DNA of 64,000 nt from Ophthalmolycus amberensis. Taxonomy: Eukaryota > Chordata > Actinopteri > Perciformes > Zoarcidae. Each line of letters begins with the position of its first letter. Positions within the stretch are counted from its first letter, which is position 1. This document shows, piece after piece, positions 1 through 10,800 of this stretch. The DNA lies in NCBI GenBank assembly GCA_024529925.1, contig JAFEUB010000845.1, positions 353,501-417,500 of the forward strand, in the 5' to 3' direction. Below the pieces are notes generated by a model. The model was not told the origin of the DNA, made no database searches, and was given only the letters and a program-made list of their open reading frames with translations. The translations under genes and the position numbers were made by a program.

Positions 1-696
1 TGTTTCCTTTTCAGATAGTTCATCGCAGTATCTCAGTTTGAACAGTAGATGGAGATCACTGCAATAAAAAGCAGCTTGATCAGGATGTAGGTGACACCGT
101 GACAGTTTCACATTCATTCTAAATTCTCTACAGACAGGCTGATTTGTAGGACAGATCTTTGGCGTGCACCCTTTCATTCAGTTGGATGAAATAGATAACA
201 CTGTGCAAATCATATTAACGAAGGGATACGCATCTTCACTTATACACTGTTGCAAAACCCCAAGACTGAATATAAGCTCCTTGGTTTATGTGATTTGCCA
301 TTATTTCGTATTAACAAAACACTGTGCTTTTACAATACGACTGTAATGACGAATGACATTTTTATCCCAGTGACTCCAGAGGCACTGCTGAGCAGAATTG
401 GATGCTCGAGGTCGACATATACATCTGTGGTGCACAAATGCATCCAGGCTTAAATGTCACACACTAATTGGCCTTTCTTTTTCTTTTTTTTTGTTGGTGA
501 ATGACACAGCATCACATGCGATTCACGGCAATTGAGGAGACACTGTAAATACAATTATACGTGGCGGCTGTGCCACTGCACTTGTCTAGCCGTACCTGCA
601 GTGTCCGTGCATGTATCTGTGTAGGTGCATGCATGTAAGTGTGCATACATGATTTCATGCACGTATGTGTGTGCGTGCGCATATACAGAATCTTAC
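1..696 (-). other. igfbp6: igfbp6 intron 1 (5' part of the intron)
   Basis: This stretch lies downstream of the exon 1 donor of igfbp6 on the minus strand, where GTAAG follows the exon end at 697. I see no second IGFBP exon here. In particular, neither strand shows the CWCV motif of the C-terminal thyroglobulin type-1 domain. Positions about 601-690 are an alternating purine-pyrimidine tract rich in TG, CA and TGCA, which could adopt Z-DNA. The short open frames in it are low-complexity and are not supported as genes. Confidence 0.6.
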
Positions 697-1033
697 CTGT
701 GGGGTGGGGCCTCTCAGTGGGACTTGTCCTGCTGTGCTTGGCGCAAATGCCCCTTCCCTGCAACAGAGCCTGGAGGGGGCTGTGCTCCCTTGGTGGGGGA
801 ACACAGCGGAGCCCCTTGGCACAGCTCAGGGTGTACACACCACAGGGCTCTCCCTGGGCCAATACTGACGTGCTGCCGGCAACATTATGGTCCCTGGGAG
901 GCCGACCTGCCCCCAGTGGATCCCTGCAGGAGGGACAGACCTTGAAGGGGCCCAAGCGGTTTGCCCCGGTCCATGATCCGCAGTGAGCAATCAGCAACAA
1001 AACAACGGTTGTTAAGTTAGAAAGGATAGGCAT
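697..1033 (-). CDS. igfbp6: Insulin-like growth factor binding protein 6-type, exon 1 (partial gene)
   Basis: A secreted IGF-binding protein that sequesters IGFs, with a preference for IGF-II in this subtype. The exon encodes 112 residues plus one base and ends at a GTAAG donor. Residues about 1-23 form a signal peptide with a VVLLLIAHC core. The mature part has CPSC, then CGVYT, LSC, GLRC-x-PPP and QALLQGRGIC, the hallmarks of the second half of the IGFBP N-terminal domain; ALLxGRGxC is closest to IGFBP6. The start is ATG at 1033 with A at -3. The open frame runs upstream only to a GTG, which is not a credible eukaryotic start. Only six cysteines are visible in the domain and the GCGCC-type motif is missing. 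The head-to-head position with spryd3 matches human IGFBP6. The linker and thyroglobulin exons are off the left edge. Confidence 0.85.
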
Positions 1034-1248
1034 TTTCTGTCCAGGTCTCAGGTTCTCCACTCTGTCACTCTCTCTCAGTTAAATTTGGCTGATGCTATTT
1101 CTGGATGTATATTTCTCCCTCACTCTCTCTCCTTTCCTCAGTCTTCTTCCCGTTTCTATACAGTGGCTTCCCTTGGTGCTTTGCCGGTTGAGTCCCCTGC
1201 AGTGCCAGAGGAGACAAATGGAGATCGAGAGAGACACAGCAGAGCACC

Positions 1249-1262
1249 AGCTTTTAAAGATC
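1249..1262 (-). promoter_or_regulatory. igfbp6: Candidate TATA-like element of igfbp6
   Basis: On the minus strand a TTTAAAAG box lies at 1258-1251, about 220 bp upstream of the igfbp6 ATG. It is followed downstream by CT-rich sequence that would be the 5' UTR, and a very long GA/CT tract lies immediately upstream (1298-1523). The box position is the only evidence; the transcription start was not determined. Confidence 0.35.
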
Positions 1263-1297
1263 TGAAAGGCGGTGATAGAGAGTGAGGGAGAGAGAGT

Positions 1298-1301
1298 CAG
1301 G

Positions 1302-1382
<81 letters not shown>

Positions 1383-1407
1383 ATGACACCTTCAGGGGCT
1401 GGGACTC

Positions 1408-1455
<48 letters not shown>

Positions 1456-1491
1456 ATGACACCTTCAGGGGCTGGGACTCAGAAAGAGAGA

Positions 1492-1523
<32 letters not shown>
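1298..1523. repeat. (GA)n microsatellite with a duplicated unique block
   Basis: Long (GA)n runs are interrupted twice by the same unique segment of about 32 bases, containing TTATGACACC and GGGGCTGGGACTCAG. The copies start at 1381 and 1455, so the period is 74 bp and each copy carries its own GA tail. The tract sits just upstream of the inferred igfbp6 promoter. Confidence 0.95.
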
Positions 1524-2937
1524 AGGAGGTGGCAGGGAGGGAGAGAGCAAGTGGGGGGTGGATTATGTTCCTTTCAGAAATGATCAAAATCTCTCCACCC
1601 TTTTCTGTTATACACTAACACATTCATCCAGTCCTTCTTCTTTCACTCATGCTTAACATTACAAATGCTTAAACAGTAGTAGTCATATTCGGCTTTTTGC
1701 ACTTTCTTTCAGTGTCAGAGACCTTTCTAGAATAATGTTTGCCATGGTAACAAATACAAATGTATATGTGCGTTCATCAGCCTCGCCACTGCAATGCCAT
1801 TCGCTACAGGAGGTCCACAGCTGTGTAATTTCTCCTCGCTGGATTCTTTGGAGAATAAACCGACAAAGATGCAATGATATTGCTGAGTCTTTTTTTTGTC
1901 AAATAACAGAAACACACATCAAAGTTTAGAGTATGTTGAATTAATGAGTTGTATGCCAACTATATCAAAGGGGAAAATAAATGAAGACAGTGATATCCTG
2001 AATGCACTTATATACCAAATATCAGTGTAGCATTACTTTATGTAGCATACTAACCGACAGTGCCTCAGCATAATCAAATCACTGCTGAGTCAGATATGTA
2101 GTGCATTGCCTCTTTAAGGAGGCAAATCCAGTAAACTTCTATTTGGGCAGCCATAAGATATGAGCGGTCCTCAGAGACTATATAACATTTTGAAGTGTGA
2201 AGGCAATGAAGGATTTCACTCACCAGTTGTTTGAATTGGAAGAATAATCATCTGGATAATTAGGAGGAGGCGAGCTCACTTTTGCAGGAATGCACATCGA
2301 CCAGCCCGAGCAAAATTGCTAATAACGCAATCCATCGCTCCACTCAGCCAGTTAGGAGTGTCGACACTGATGCCATCTTCAAAAGATCACGACTAAGTCC
2401 TTCGTCTGCTCAACACACAACACTTGATCTGACATGTCAGCACTGTTCTGTAAAGTATTTTGAATATAAATACAGTTTATTTGTTGTATGTATGAATGAT
2501 GTTGTTATACTCAATTATACATGCAGTTAGAATACGTTAGAAGACCGTGAAGTATTCTCCAACACCCAGTTCTGTTCTGATAAAGTTTATAGAGGGTTTA
2601 TTCTATTATAACCACTATAAAATGTAAGCTATCAGTACTATTCGAGCAAATATTTTGGTTTGATTGGAATCAAAGTCAAGGATCTGCACAGAAGACCATT
2701 GAAGAGTGTTGAGAAATTCCTCTCTTATCTGGAGTCTCATTGTCTCCTCCATTGCCTCTGTGCAATGGGCGCTCTGTGGACAGATGCAACATGTACACGA
2801 TACAAAAAAACCCGAAACTAAATGAGTATTTCACAGAGCACAAACAGAATTTGGGTATCAATCTTACAATGCTGACTAGTAATTGCACCTTTAATACAAG
2901 CAGGACATTTACGCACACACACACACATACACACACA

Positions 2938-2998
<61 letters not shown>

Positions 2999-3514
2999 GT
3001 TTGCCCAACACTGGGTAATTTGCTCCAGCAGTAGTAGTACAGACATGGCAAAGCACACACACAGACATACCAACTGGCCTGTACTTCCCACTGGAATGCA
3101 GGGCTACATGAGGCCAAAATCTGCCTTGCCATCAGCAGCCTGTTGTTCTGATTAATCTTGGCAAGGAGGACTGAAATCACCTGCCGTCTTGTGTTCCCAT
3201 TCCCTCGCGAGCTAGTTTGTTTCCACGTATCAGGAGAATGTTCCAAGACACACGCCAGACCAACGGGGGCTCTCTTTCCCACCATGCCCTTGGATTTTTA
3301 ATTTTTCCTCTTCCAGCCTCTCAGCTTCTTCCTCCTCTCTGCCTCTCCGGCTGAAGTCTATCCCAGCTGGCTAAGAGAGTCTCTTTTCTGCCACTTCAAC
3401 ATAGCAACCAGAATCCACACAAAACCCTGTGATGGGACACTGCTCTGCCCTGTTGGGAAGTATCTCCATGAGCTTCTGTTAAGCTGTTAACATTTCAGTT
3501 TAGGATCATGAAAC
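1524..3514. other. Intergenic DNA between igfbp6 and spryd3
   Basis: No convincing exon was seen on either strand. The stretch contains a (CA)n microsatellite, listed separately, and otherwise AT-rich sequence. The short open frames are random or follow the CA/TG repeat. Confidence 0.5.
2911..2994. repeat. (CA)n microsatellite
   Basis: About 84 bp of CA dinucleotides, with a few ATAC and CTCAC interruptions in the first third and a pure CA run after that. Confidence 0.97.
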
Positions 3515-4143
3515 CAGTGGGCGAATGTAACTACAGTAAGAACATACTCAAGTACTTAACTTGTACTTTTGAGTATTTCCATTTTATGCTACTGTATATT
3601 TCTGTACTGTATATTTCTACTTGAGGCAAATATTGCACTATTTAATCCACTATGTTTGACAGCTTTAGTTTCTTTCTAGATTCAGATTAATAATACAAAA
3701 TATAAATCAACTACATAATTACGATATATTATTGTAGGTTAAGCTACCCAGCAGAATATAAACGAATTAGAATCAGCCCAACCTGCAGCTACAACATTAA
3801 AGTGATGTTATTGTGATAATTTTTTTCTCTGTGTATGTAATTTATTGACCCTATGGTCACATTGTGTTTTATTTTATGCTTTTAAATTTCTGCTCTGATA
3901 AAGCACTTTGTGATTTTTTTGTCTGTGAAAAGCGCTCTATAAATACATTTTATTATTATTATTATTATGTACACATTAATGCATCACTAATTATAATTCA
4001 GTGATCAATTATATGATGCTGAAGTAAGCCATTCTGCACAAAGAGTACTTTTACTTTTGGGACTTTAGCATATTTCTATGCTAATACTGGATACTTTTAC
4101 ATTTTTTCTTCAGTTAAAGATCTGACCAATTATTCCACCACTG
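3515..4143. mobile_element. hAT-type non-autonomous DNA transposon, about 630 bp
   Basis: The element begins CAGTGGGCGAATGTAACT and ends TTATTCCACCACTG, so its termini are imperfect CAGTGG/CCACTG inverted repeats. It is flanked by 8-bp direct repeats, CATGAAAC at 3507-3514 and CCTGAAAC at 4144-4151 (7 of 8 match), as expected for hAT integration. Internal phrases such as TACTTTTACTTTTG and CACATTAATGCATCA match a MITE family abundant in teleosts (recalled, not searched). It has no transposase frame. A second element is nested inside it. Confidence 0.8.
3807..3967 (+). mobile_element. LINE/SINE 3' tail nested in the hAT element
   Basis: This 160-bp segment ends with AAGCACTTTGTGA, then AAGCGCTCTATAAATACA and a (TTA)n tail. 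That is the signature of fish L2-type LINE and L2-tailed SINE 3' ends. A related hAT copy near 11,550-11,580 has ATTAAAGTGA running almost directly into CACATTAATGCATC without this insert. The insertion is therefore younger than the host element. Confidence 0.75.
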
Positions 4144-4310
4144 CCTGAAACACATTGCAAACAGGAAGTGGGAAATGCTTTATGTGGTCCGTCAAGTGGG
4201 GTTTGAAAGGATTCATCCTGTTAAGACCCACTTAATATTTACATTGTTTAAAAATGTGGGTACATTCGTCATATAGGACACACACACACTCGCGCACAAA
4301 ATCTGAGAGA

Positions 4311-4429
4311 CAGGATTGGCTGAAAGCTTGTCACCATTTCCCAGGACGCGATACGATTGGCTGTATCAGTATCGAGAGTGTGACGTCACTTGGATGCGCC
4401 GAACTCTAGTTTCCAAAGTTTTTTTTTTT
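4311..4429 (+). promoter_or_regulatory. spryd3: spryd3 core promoter and 5' UTR
   Basis: A TATA-less, CpG-containing stretch directly upstream of exon 1. It holds two inverted CCAAT boxes (ATTGG at 4315-4319 and 4356-4360) about 40 bp apart and a perfect palindromic CRE, TGACGTCA, at 4381-4388. NF-Y pairs combined with a CRE are typical of broadly expressed genes. The transcription start is not fixed by the sequence but should lie shortly after the CRE. Confidence 0.65.
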
Positions 4430-4462
4430 ATGAGGAGCTATGGACAGCTGATAGGCAAAAAA
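4430..4462 (+). CDS. spryd3: spryd3 exon 1 coding part (alternative N terminus)
   Basis: ATG at 4430 opens 11 codons (MRSYGQLIGKK) that end at an AAA|GTGAGT donor at 4463. They join exon 2 in phase 0, directly in front of MDDIN. As I recall, human SPRYD3 also has a short basic extension before MDDLN, which favours this reading. A second donor at 4498 (CAG|GTAAGC) would throw this ATG out of frame and leave the exon-2 ATG as the start. Confidence 0.6.
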
Positions 4463-7400
4463 GTGAGTTTCTGTCGTATTAGCCGCCAAAATAACAGGTA
4501 AGCGATGGACTCATCGATCATGACACCTGTAATAAATCATTGTTCTGCGCTCCATTTTTAGGAACAGTCAGCCTCTTGGCTAAGCACCGCACCTCAGCTT
4601 CAAAGCACATATCACGTCAGGCGCTACTGTTGCTAGCCCATGTGTCGCTTCGAGGCTAAAGTAACCTCTCGTCACCAACTGACGAGTGGATAAACGCCTT
4701 TTAAAAATATGCTTTGATTGACATTAAGCCACGAGGTCCGTTTTCAGCTGAAATAACCGCGGTTAACTACCCGAACATTCATGCTAGCTTCATTTCAGTT
4801 GGCTTCATCGTTAGCACTGTTTCCTTAGATGTAAACACTGGCACGCCCACCTTCCTCTCGCTGCGGCACTTTGACGTTTTTTGATTTATTCCTTTTAGAT
4901 AATTAGAAAGATAACTGAATGGGGTTTTGAGAGAAAGTGGGACACGGTGTGACAGTTGGACGTGTTTTACTTTGCCCTCACTGAATCATCCAACGTCACT
5001 GAACGACGTCCCAAATCAGAAGCAACCAAATACGATCGTTACAATCAATGCATAGAGGGATGGTTACAATCAATGCATTGTGTGGGTGTGAGAGAGAGAG
5101 AGAGAGAGTGTGTGTGTTCTGGGGTTGGTCGTCTGTTTCGTCTTGCAAATACATGTTTCATTGGCACATGAGTTGACATCATCCCCTCTTATCTTTTTAT
5201 TAATTCTGTGTTTTGATGTTTTATTGGCAAACATCATGTCAAACATAAAACAAATACTTACATGGATAATGTCAGGAGAACAGAGTACGATCATAAATCA
5301 GTTAATAAAAATGTCAGACAAGGTACAAAGATTGAAGGTTATAATAGCTTTTCTTAAAAGAAATACAGCAAAGAACAACGTCTCATATAATTACCTCACT
5401 TTGGGGTTATAAACAAGCAGTGCTGATAAATTCATTATTAATGATTGTGAATGAAACATTAGAATAATAGTGGTAAACCTCATAATGCACTGTACATTAA
5501 CATATATGGATAGAATGAAAATGAGGCTGTACAAATACATAAATGCAGTATAAATGTATAGCTTGTTCGTAGTCTTGTTAGCTTGTTAATTGTGCAAACT
5601 TAGTTGTACCTTTTTAAATAATGTATATGTTCAGAAGAAACCATTTGTTGTTTTGTCGGGTTAGTTGATCGATGGAAAAATATCGCCAAACATTCCCTAG
5701 TTTTCAGCTTCTCGATTGTGAGGATTTGCTCATTTTCTTTGTCTGTTTGTGGTTATAAAATTTATATAATAAAATTTTGGACTGTCACATGTCACACTAG
5801 GCCTCAGGAAACACTGATGGGCAATTTTCTGACATTTTATAGAACAAATAATCATGAATCCCTTCATTGAGGAAATCCCTGTTAGTTGCAGTTTATCAGT
5901 GATTTGCTATAACAAAAGCCCATTTAGGTAAGTCAGTAAACAAATATAATCATGTTATAAATTTCAACAGACATGTAGACATCTTACATGTAAATGTCCC
6001 CTCAAACTATTTTAGTTTCAGACCCACCAGTTCTGGAGCTGACTGTAGTACTCCGCTGTGTATTGGTGGTATTCAAATGCTGAATTTAACAGCATGAGAT
6101 GCCTTTCCTTTTGTCGAATGCTTCTCTGTCCTTTGCGTTTTTTAATCTATAATACATTGTTGTGTTTTTCAGTCAACAAACCGCAAACATTGCTGCTGAA
6201 CTTGTGGTAATGTGCCATTCTCCCCCCCCTATTGTCCCATTTTTTCTTCTTCATTCAGATGGATGACATCAACTTACTACACCACAGATGCCTACTGAAT
6301 CTGAGACGTCGAATCAGAGACATTGGGGATGGGCGCCCTGCACAGGAACGATACATGAGGCTGCAGAAGGATGGAGACACGCTCAGGTCCGCCTTACAAT
6401 GCACGGCTGTACGATGCTTCTGTGTTATACTGTGTTTGGCTTCCTCTGCCGACTCATTGGCGGCCTTTTTATTTTTGAAGTGGCAAAACTTGGTATTTTG
6501 GGTTTATTACACATTTTAGAATATTTTTTCTCTTGTGTAGATCTTGCCGAGCAAGATATTAGACGGACATGTTTCCTTCTTTTAGAATCATTCGTATGGA
6601 CCGTGTGTTTCTGTTCATTTAAAGGGCTCAGAAGGAAGTGAAGTTTTAGCATGTTGCTATGCATCAACATGCTGACCACACTGTACTATAGAAGTATAGT
6701 AGAGAAATGCACAGATGAACAGACGCCCTGAAGTAAAAATCTATATGTGATTGACTTAACAAGGTCTGTATCTGCTTTGCTACAACAGATCAGACCGGTA
6801 TTCCTAGCTAGGAGATATTTGGCCTCTGAGAGGATTTTACTAGTTTGTAGTACCCATCTCAAAACTTTGAATGTGTGTGTAAGAATAGGGTGTTAATATG
6901 ACTGACTAACAACGGTGGTGGATGGAAGACAGGTAGCTTGAGGGGCAACGTTTGTGTTCACATTTGATTTGTCTTCCGCATTAATAAACCTCAACAAGTC
7001 TACTGCCGACCACAGAAGCACTGTCAATGGAGTGCTTGTTTCTCGGTCATTATAACATTCCTTATTCTAAAGGTGGCATTTGATCTAGCTGCTCAATACT
7101 GTGTGAAACACTCAACACATTTCATTTCTCATACGAAGCTTCAGAAGCGTCAGTGGTTCTTAGGAAAATCTTTATTTGTCCATCTCCAGTTTCACTCCCA
7201 AAACAAAACATCCCTTCTTATATAAAGCTGGTGGACATCATATGTTATAAAACAGTAATAACACAATAACCACGTGCATGTCTTTTGATACGTCTTCCTC
7301 TAATCATCATGCTAAAGAGCAGCTCTACATCATTTCATTGTAACTGTTGATAACGGGAACATATTTTAGTCTCGTTTCTGTTGCAAGTCTGGTGCATTTG

Positions 7401-7826
7401 GTTATACAGATGGTGCCTCGACAATCTTCCGATGAGCGGATGAGGTTGTTCTTCAACATGTGTTTCTGAGAATTTGGACCTATTAGAAGTCACCTATTGT
7501 CAACCTGTCGTTTCTTCTCTTTAGTTACCAAGGGAACTCTGAGGAGGTGGGTTGCTATGTGGCAGGCCATCCTTTATCAAAGGGAAACTGCTACTTTGAG
7601 GTAAGGCTCATTGATGGTGATGCTGTAAGTTAGCGTCCAACGTTGTTATTGTAGCTGATCTGCAAGACCTGACTGTCTCAAATATTTTCTTTTCAACTGT
7701 TGATTTTTGTTTATCCACTTTTTCTTGGATATGTGGTAGTCATTTAGAAAATAACTGTTTTCATCATTCATTTTGAAACACTGGGGTGGGGGATTATTCA
7801 CAATGTGATATGCTTACCACATACCA

Positions 7827-7870
<44 letters not shown>

Positions 7871-10800
7871 GCGTGTGCGCGCGCGCGCGCCCAAGATCGC
7901 TTTACCATCCAGCCAGCAATTTTATCCCCTGGAATCCCATTGCTGACAATTTTTCTCAACTTCATATTAAATTCTGAGTGCCCCCCTCTACAGTCCCAGT
8001 TCACCAGTGCAAAACCACTACCTCAAGAATGTCCGAGCTGCATTGGAATGAGGGAGAGGGTGTGTGGGTTAGGTGGTATCTTTGAGCACAGAGATTACTC
8101 TAACACACACTGTTTTTCTGCAGACTGGCAGCAGGAGAAACTATTGGTAATCTGTATCAGACCGTTGTAATGGTTCTTATACAGAAGAGTGTGAGGCAAA
8201 ATTTTTTTTTTGGGGGGGCGGGGTGATTTAGCACAGGAAAGTTGCAAGAGTTAGTCATAAATAAGGCGTCGAGGACTGCAGTGTGTTATTTACGAGCCGG
8301 CGTGTTTGTCGATGGTGCGCGTCAGAGCAGGCCTTGTGACGTGTGTTCATGAGACGACAGGTGAGGACGGACGTACTTCCTCGTCTGCGTTTTTTTTAGG
8401 CGTCAGAAGGAAACGTTAGGGCTGTGCATTATCCTGCGAAACCTGCGTCATTCTGCTGAGCTGCAAATGGAGCCAGACGGGACTCTGCAGCATCGGCGTA
8501 AATGATTTACTTCTTCCACTGTTCTTTTCAGATTTTTTGTTTTCCTTTTGTTTTTGAGACGAGAAGCACAACTTTAGACCTATGTTGAAACATTTCAGAT
8601 CTGCTTCAGCGAGATTATAAACAGGTTGACAACGTGCTCTGACATTATTTATCGTGGCTGATGTGAGGTGTGCCAGATGTGACCATTTTCATTAAATGTG
8701 ATGTCAAATTCTCATCTGACCTCCAGATCACTCCCTCTCCTTCTCCAGCAAGCAACTCTTAACGATAACAGCGTTCATGTTTAAATGAGAATCACATTTG
8801 GAGCTTGATATATATTTTGCTGTGTTATATTCTATATTATTCTCCACCGTGTGACGCACATGCTGTCAGTTTTCCCAGATATCCATAAAAACGTTTGGAG
8901 CGTTTATGCTGATAAAGGTCAGGTTCCTTTGGAGGTCTTCCGTGTTTTTTCTTGTTCTGCTCTCATAAAGAATCCATTTCACCTCTGTCACGACTGCTGC
9001 ACCATCTCCGGGTTTATCATCTGTTCGAGCTGAACATCTGCAGCATTAATAGATTGATTTGAGAAAAAAAATCGCATCGACATAACTTAACGGCACATTC
9101 CTGCTCTTTCCTCGTCTCGCCTGTTTTTGTAACTTTTATCCAAATCCTTCAGACACACAAGGTTTGTTAACAGTTTACATATTGCAGTGAGGACCTGCCA
9201 AGGCCAATAATGGCTAACAAGCCAGCTGTTGGAGAACAATTTAACTACTTAATACTTCATCTACACTCTCTTGTCACAGTGTAGGAAAGAACATTGCTAA
9301 TCATTCACATTGATTCAGCAGATTTCGTAATGTGCTGATAATTTCACAACAACAGAAAGGAGAGAACAGGCTTGTGCTGTGCTGGGATTTTTAAATGCTA
9401 CAAAGCCATTTTCAACCATTATGCATTTGGTAACACCAGCGATATTAACGCCAGCACTGATGTGTTTCGTCAAAAGTACAGTCATCATTTAGTTTAGAGC
9501 TTAAAAAAACCCGTTTGTGTGTGCAGTTAATCTTTAAGTGCCGGACTGAAAAGGAATGTGTCGTCAGAGAAACCCAAGAAGTTTGGTTTCACATGTGTCG
9601 TCATGCAGGAGCAGCGATTTGGGGGTCTGGGCTGAAGAGGGAGGTAGAGAAGGAGGGAGGCAGATATGTGGGGAAGAGGAGAAAGAAATCCAAGGCATGA
9701 TGAAGAGTAAGAAAAACTAGATTTTACTTCAGCGATAAACAAAGCAGACTCGCACCGGACGGGGCTGTTGTCCTGTGTTTGCCTGCATCACCTCTCACCT
9801 AATTCTGCTCTGTAGTGTGTGTCGTTTTGCTCTGATTGGGCTTCACTGGCAGGCTGGTGTTATGTCAGAGGAGAGGAGGTTATTGTTGTTACTGTGGCCA
9901 GTATCACAGGAAACAGTATTATCACCATAATCAGTGAACCGTGTACACACAAAATCATCAGATACCAAAGCACGTCGCTTGTTTTCAACTTAAGACAGCT
10001 GCATGTAAATGACCAAGTACAGCACAGTGTCAGTGGGCTTTCACAGCTAACCCTTTTAGTTTGGTGCGGTTAAAATGAACTAAAACGAACCAAGACCACA
10101 GGATTTTATGATAGCAGATATGTGATTTTAGCATTTATGCAGGTCAACACGTCAGCGCAGGTATTTTCCCTGATCGATAGGTCAAAAGCTGTTAGAAGCT
10201 GCTCTGCTCGTATCCACCTCTGTGTAGTCTACGTCGTCTGTTCATTAAGTCCATTACAACGTGTGTCAGTGATCCCATAGCAATGTGCCTCTTGCTCTCC
10301 GATGTTCTCATCCCTGAGTGCACAAAGGGGCTTTTGTACAGTCCTGTCTCTACCTGTTAGTCATTATTCATCAGAACATGCGGCCAATTTGCCCTCTTAT
10401 AATATGAATAATGCTTATAATTAGCTATTTCTTTGTGAGCTTTGCAACACTGATTACTGTTTACTTGCCTGAAACAGTTTTATCTATCTTTTATCGAACA
10501 AAGAACGTTACTTGTCACGTTTTATCCGCCTTGCTGTCAAACGTGCGGCAAACTGCGCGATACGTTAGCGTTTTGTCCTCGCCAACGCCGGCCAACTAAA
10601 CTCCTGTTTTCAGGATAATTGGAATGATTGATTGCTCTTCAGCTTATAAACTTTGTTTGTTCTCGTGAGTCCACGAATAAAGTGAAGTGGCTGAAGTTTA
10701 TTTTATTTAGAGAGAATGTTCAAATAGAGCATAAGTTCAACAAAGTTCCGTACAATGTTATAACACAAATACAATACATAAGAAAGCCCACTCCTTAGCT

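Noticed and set aside
1034..1060. Upstream extension of the igfbp6 reading frame by nine codons
   Set aside because: The extension starts at GTG, not ATG. The ATG at 1033 has a good context and is followed directly by a signal peptide.
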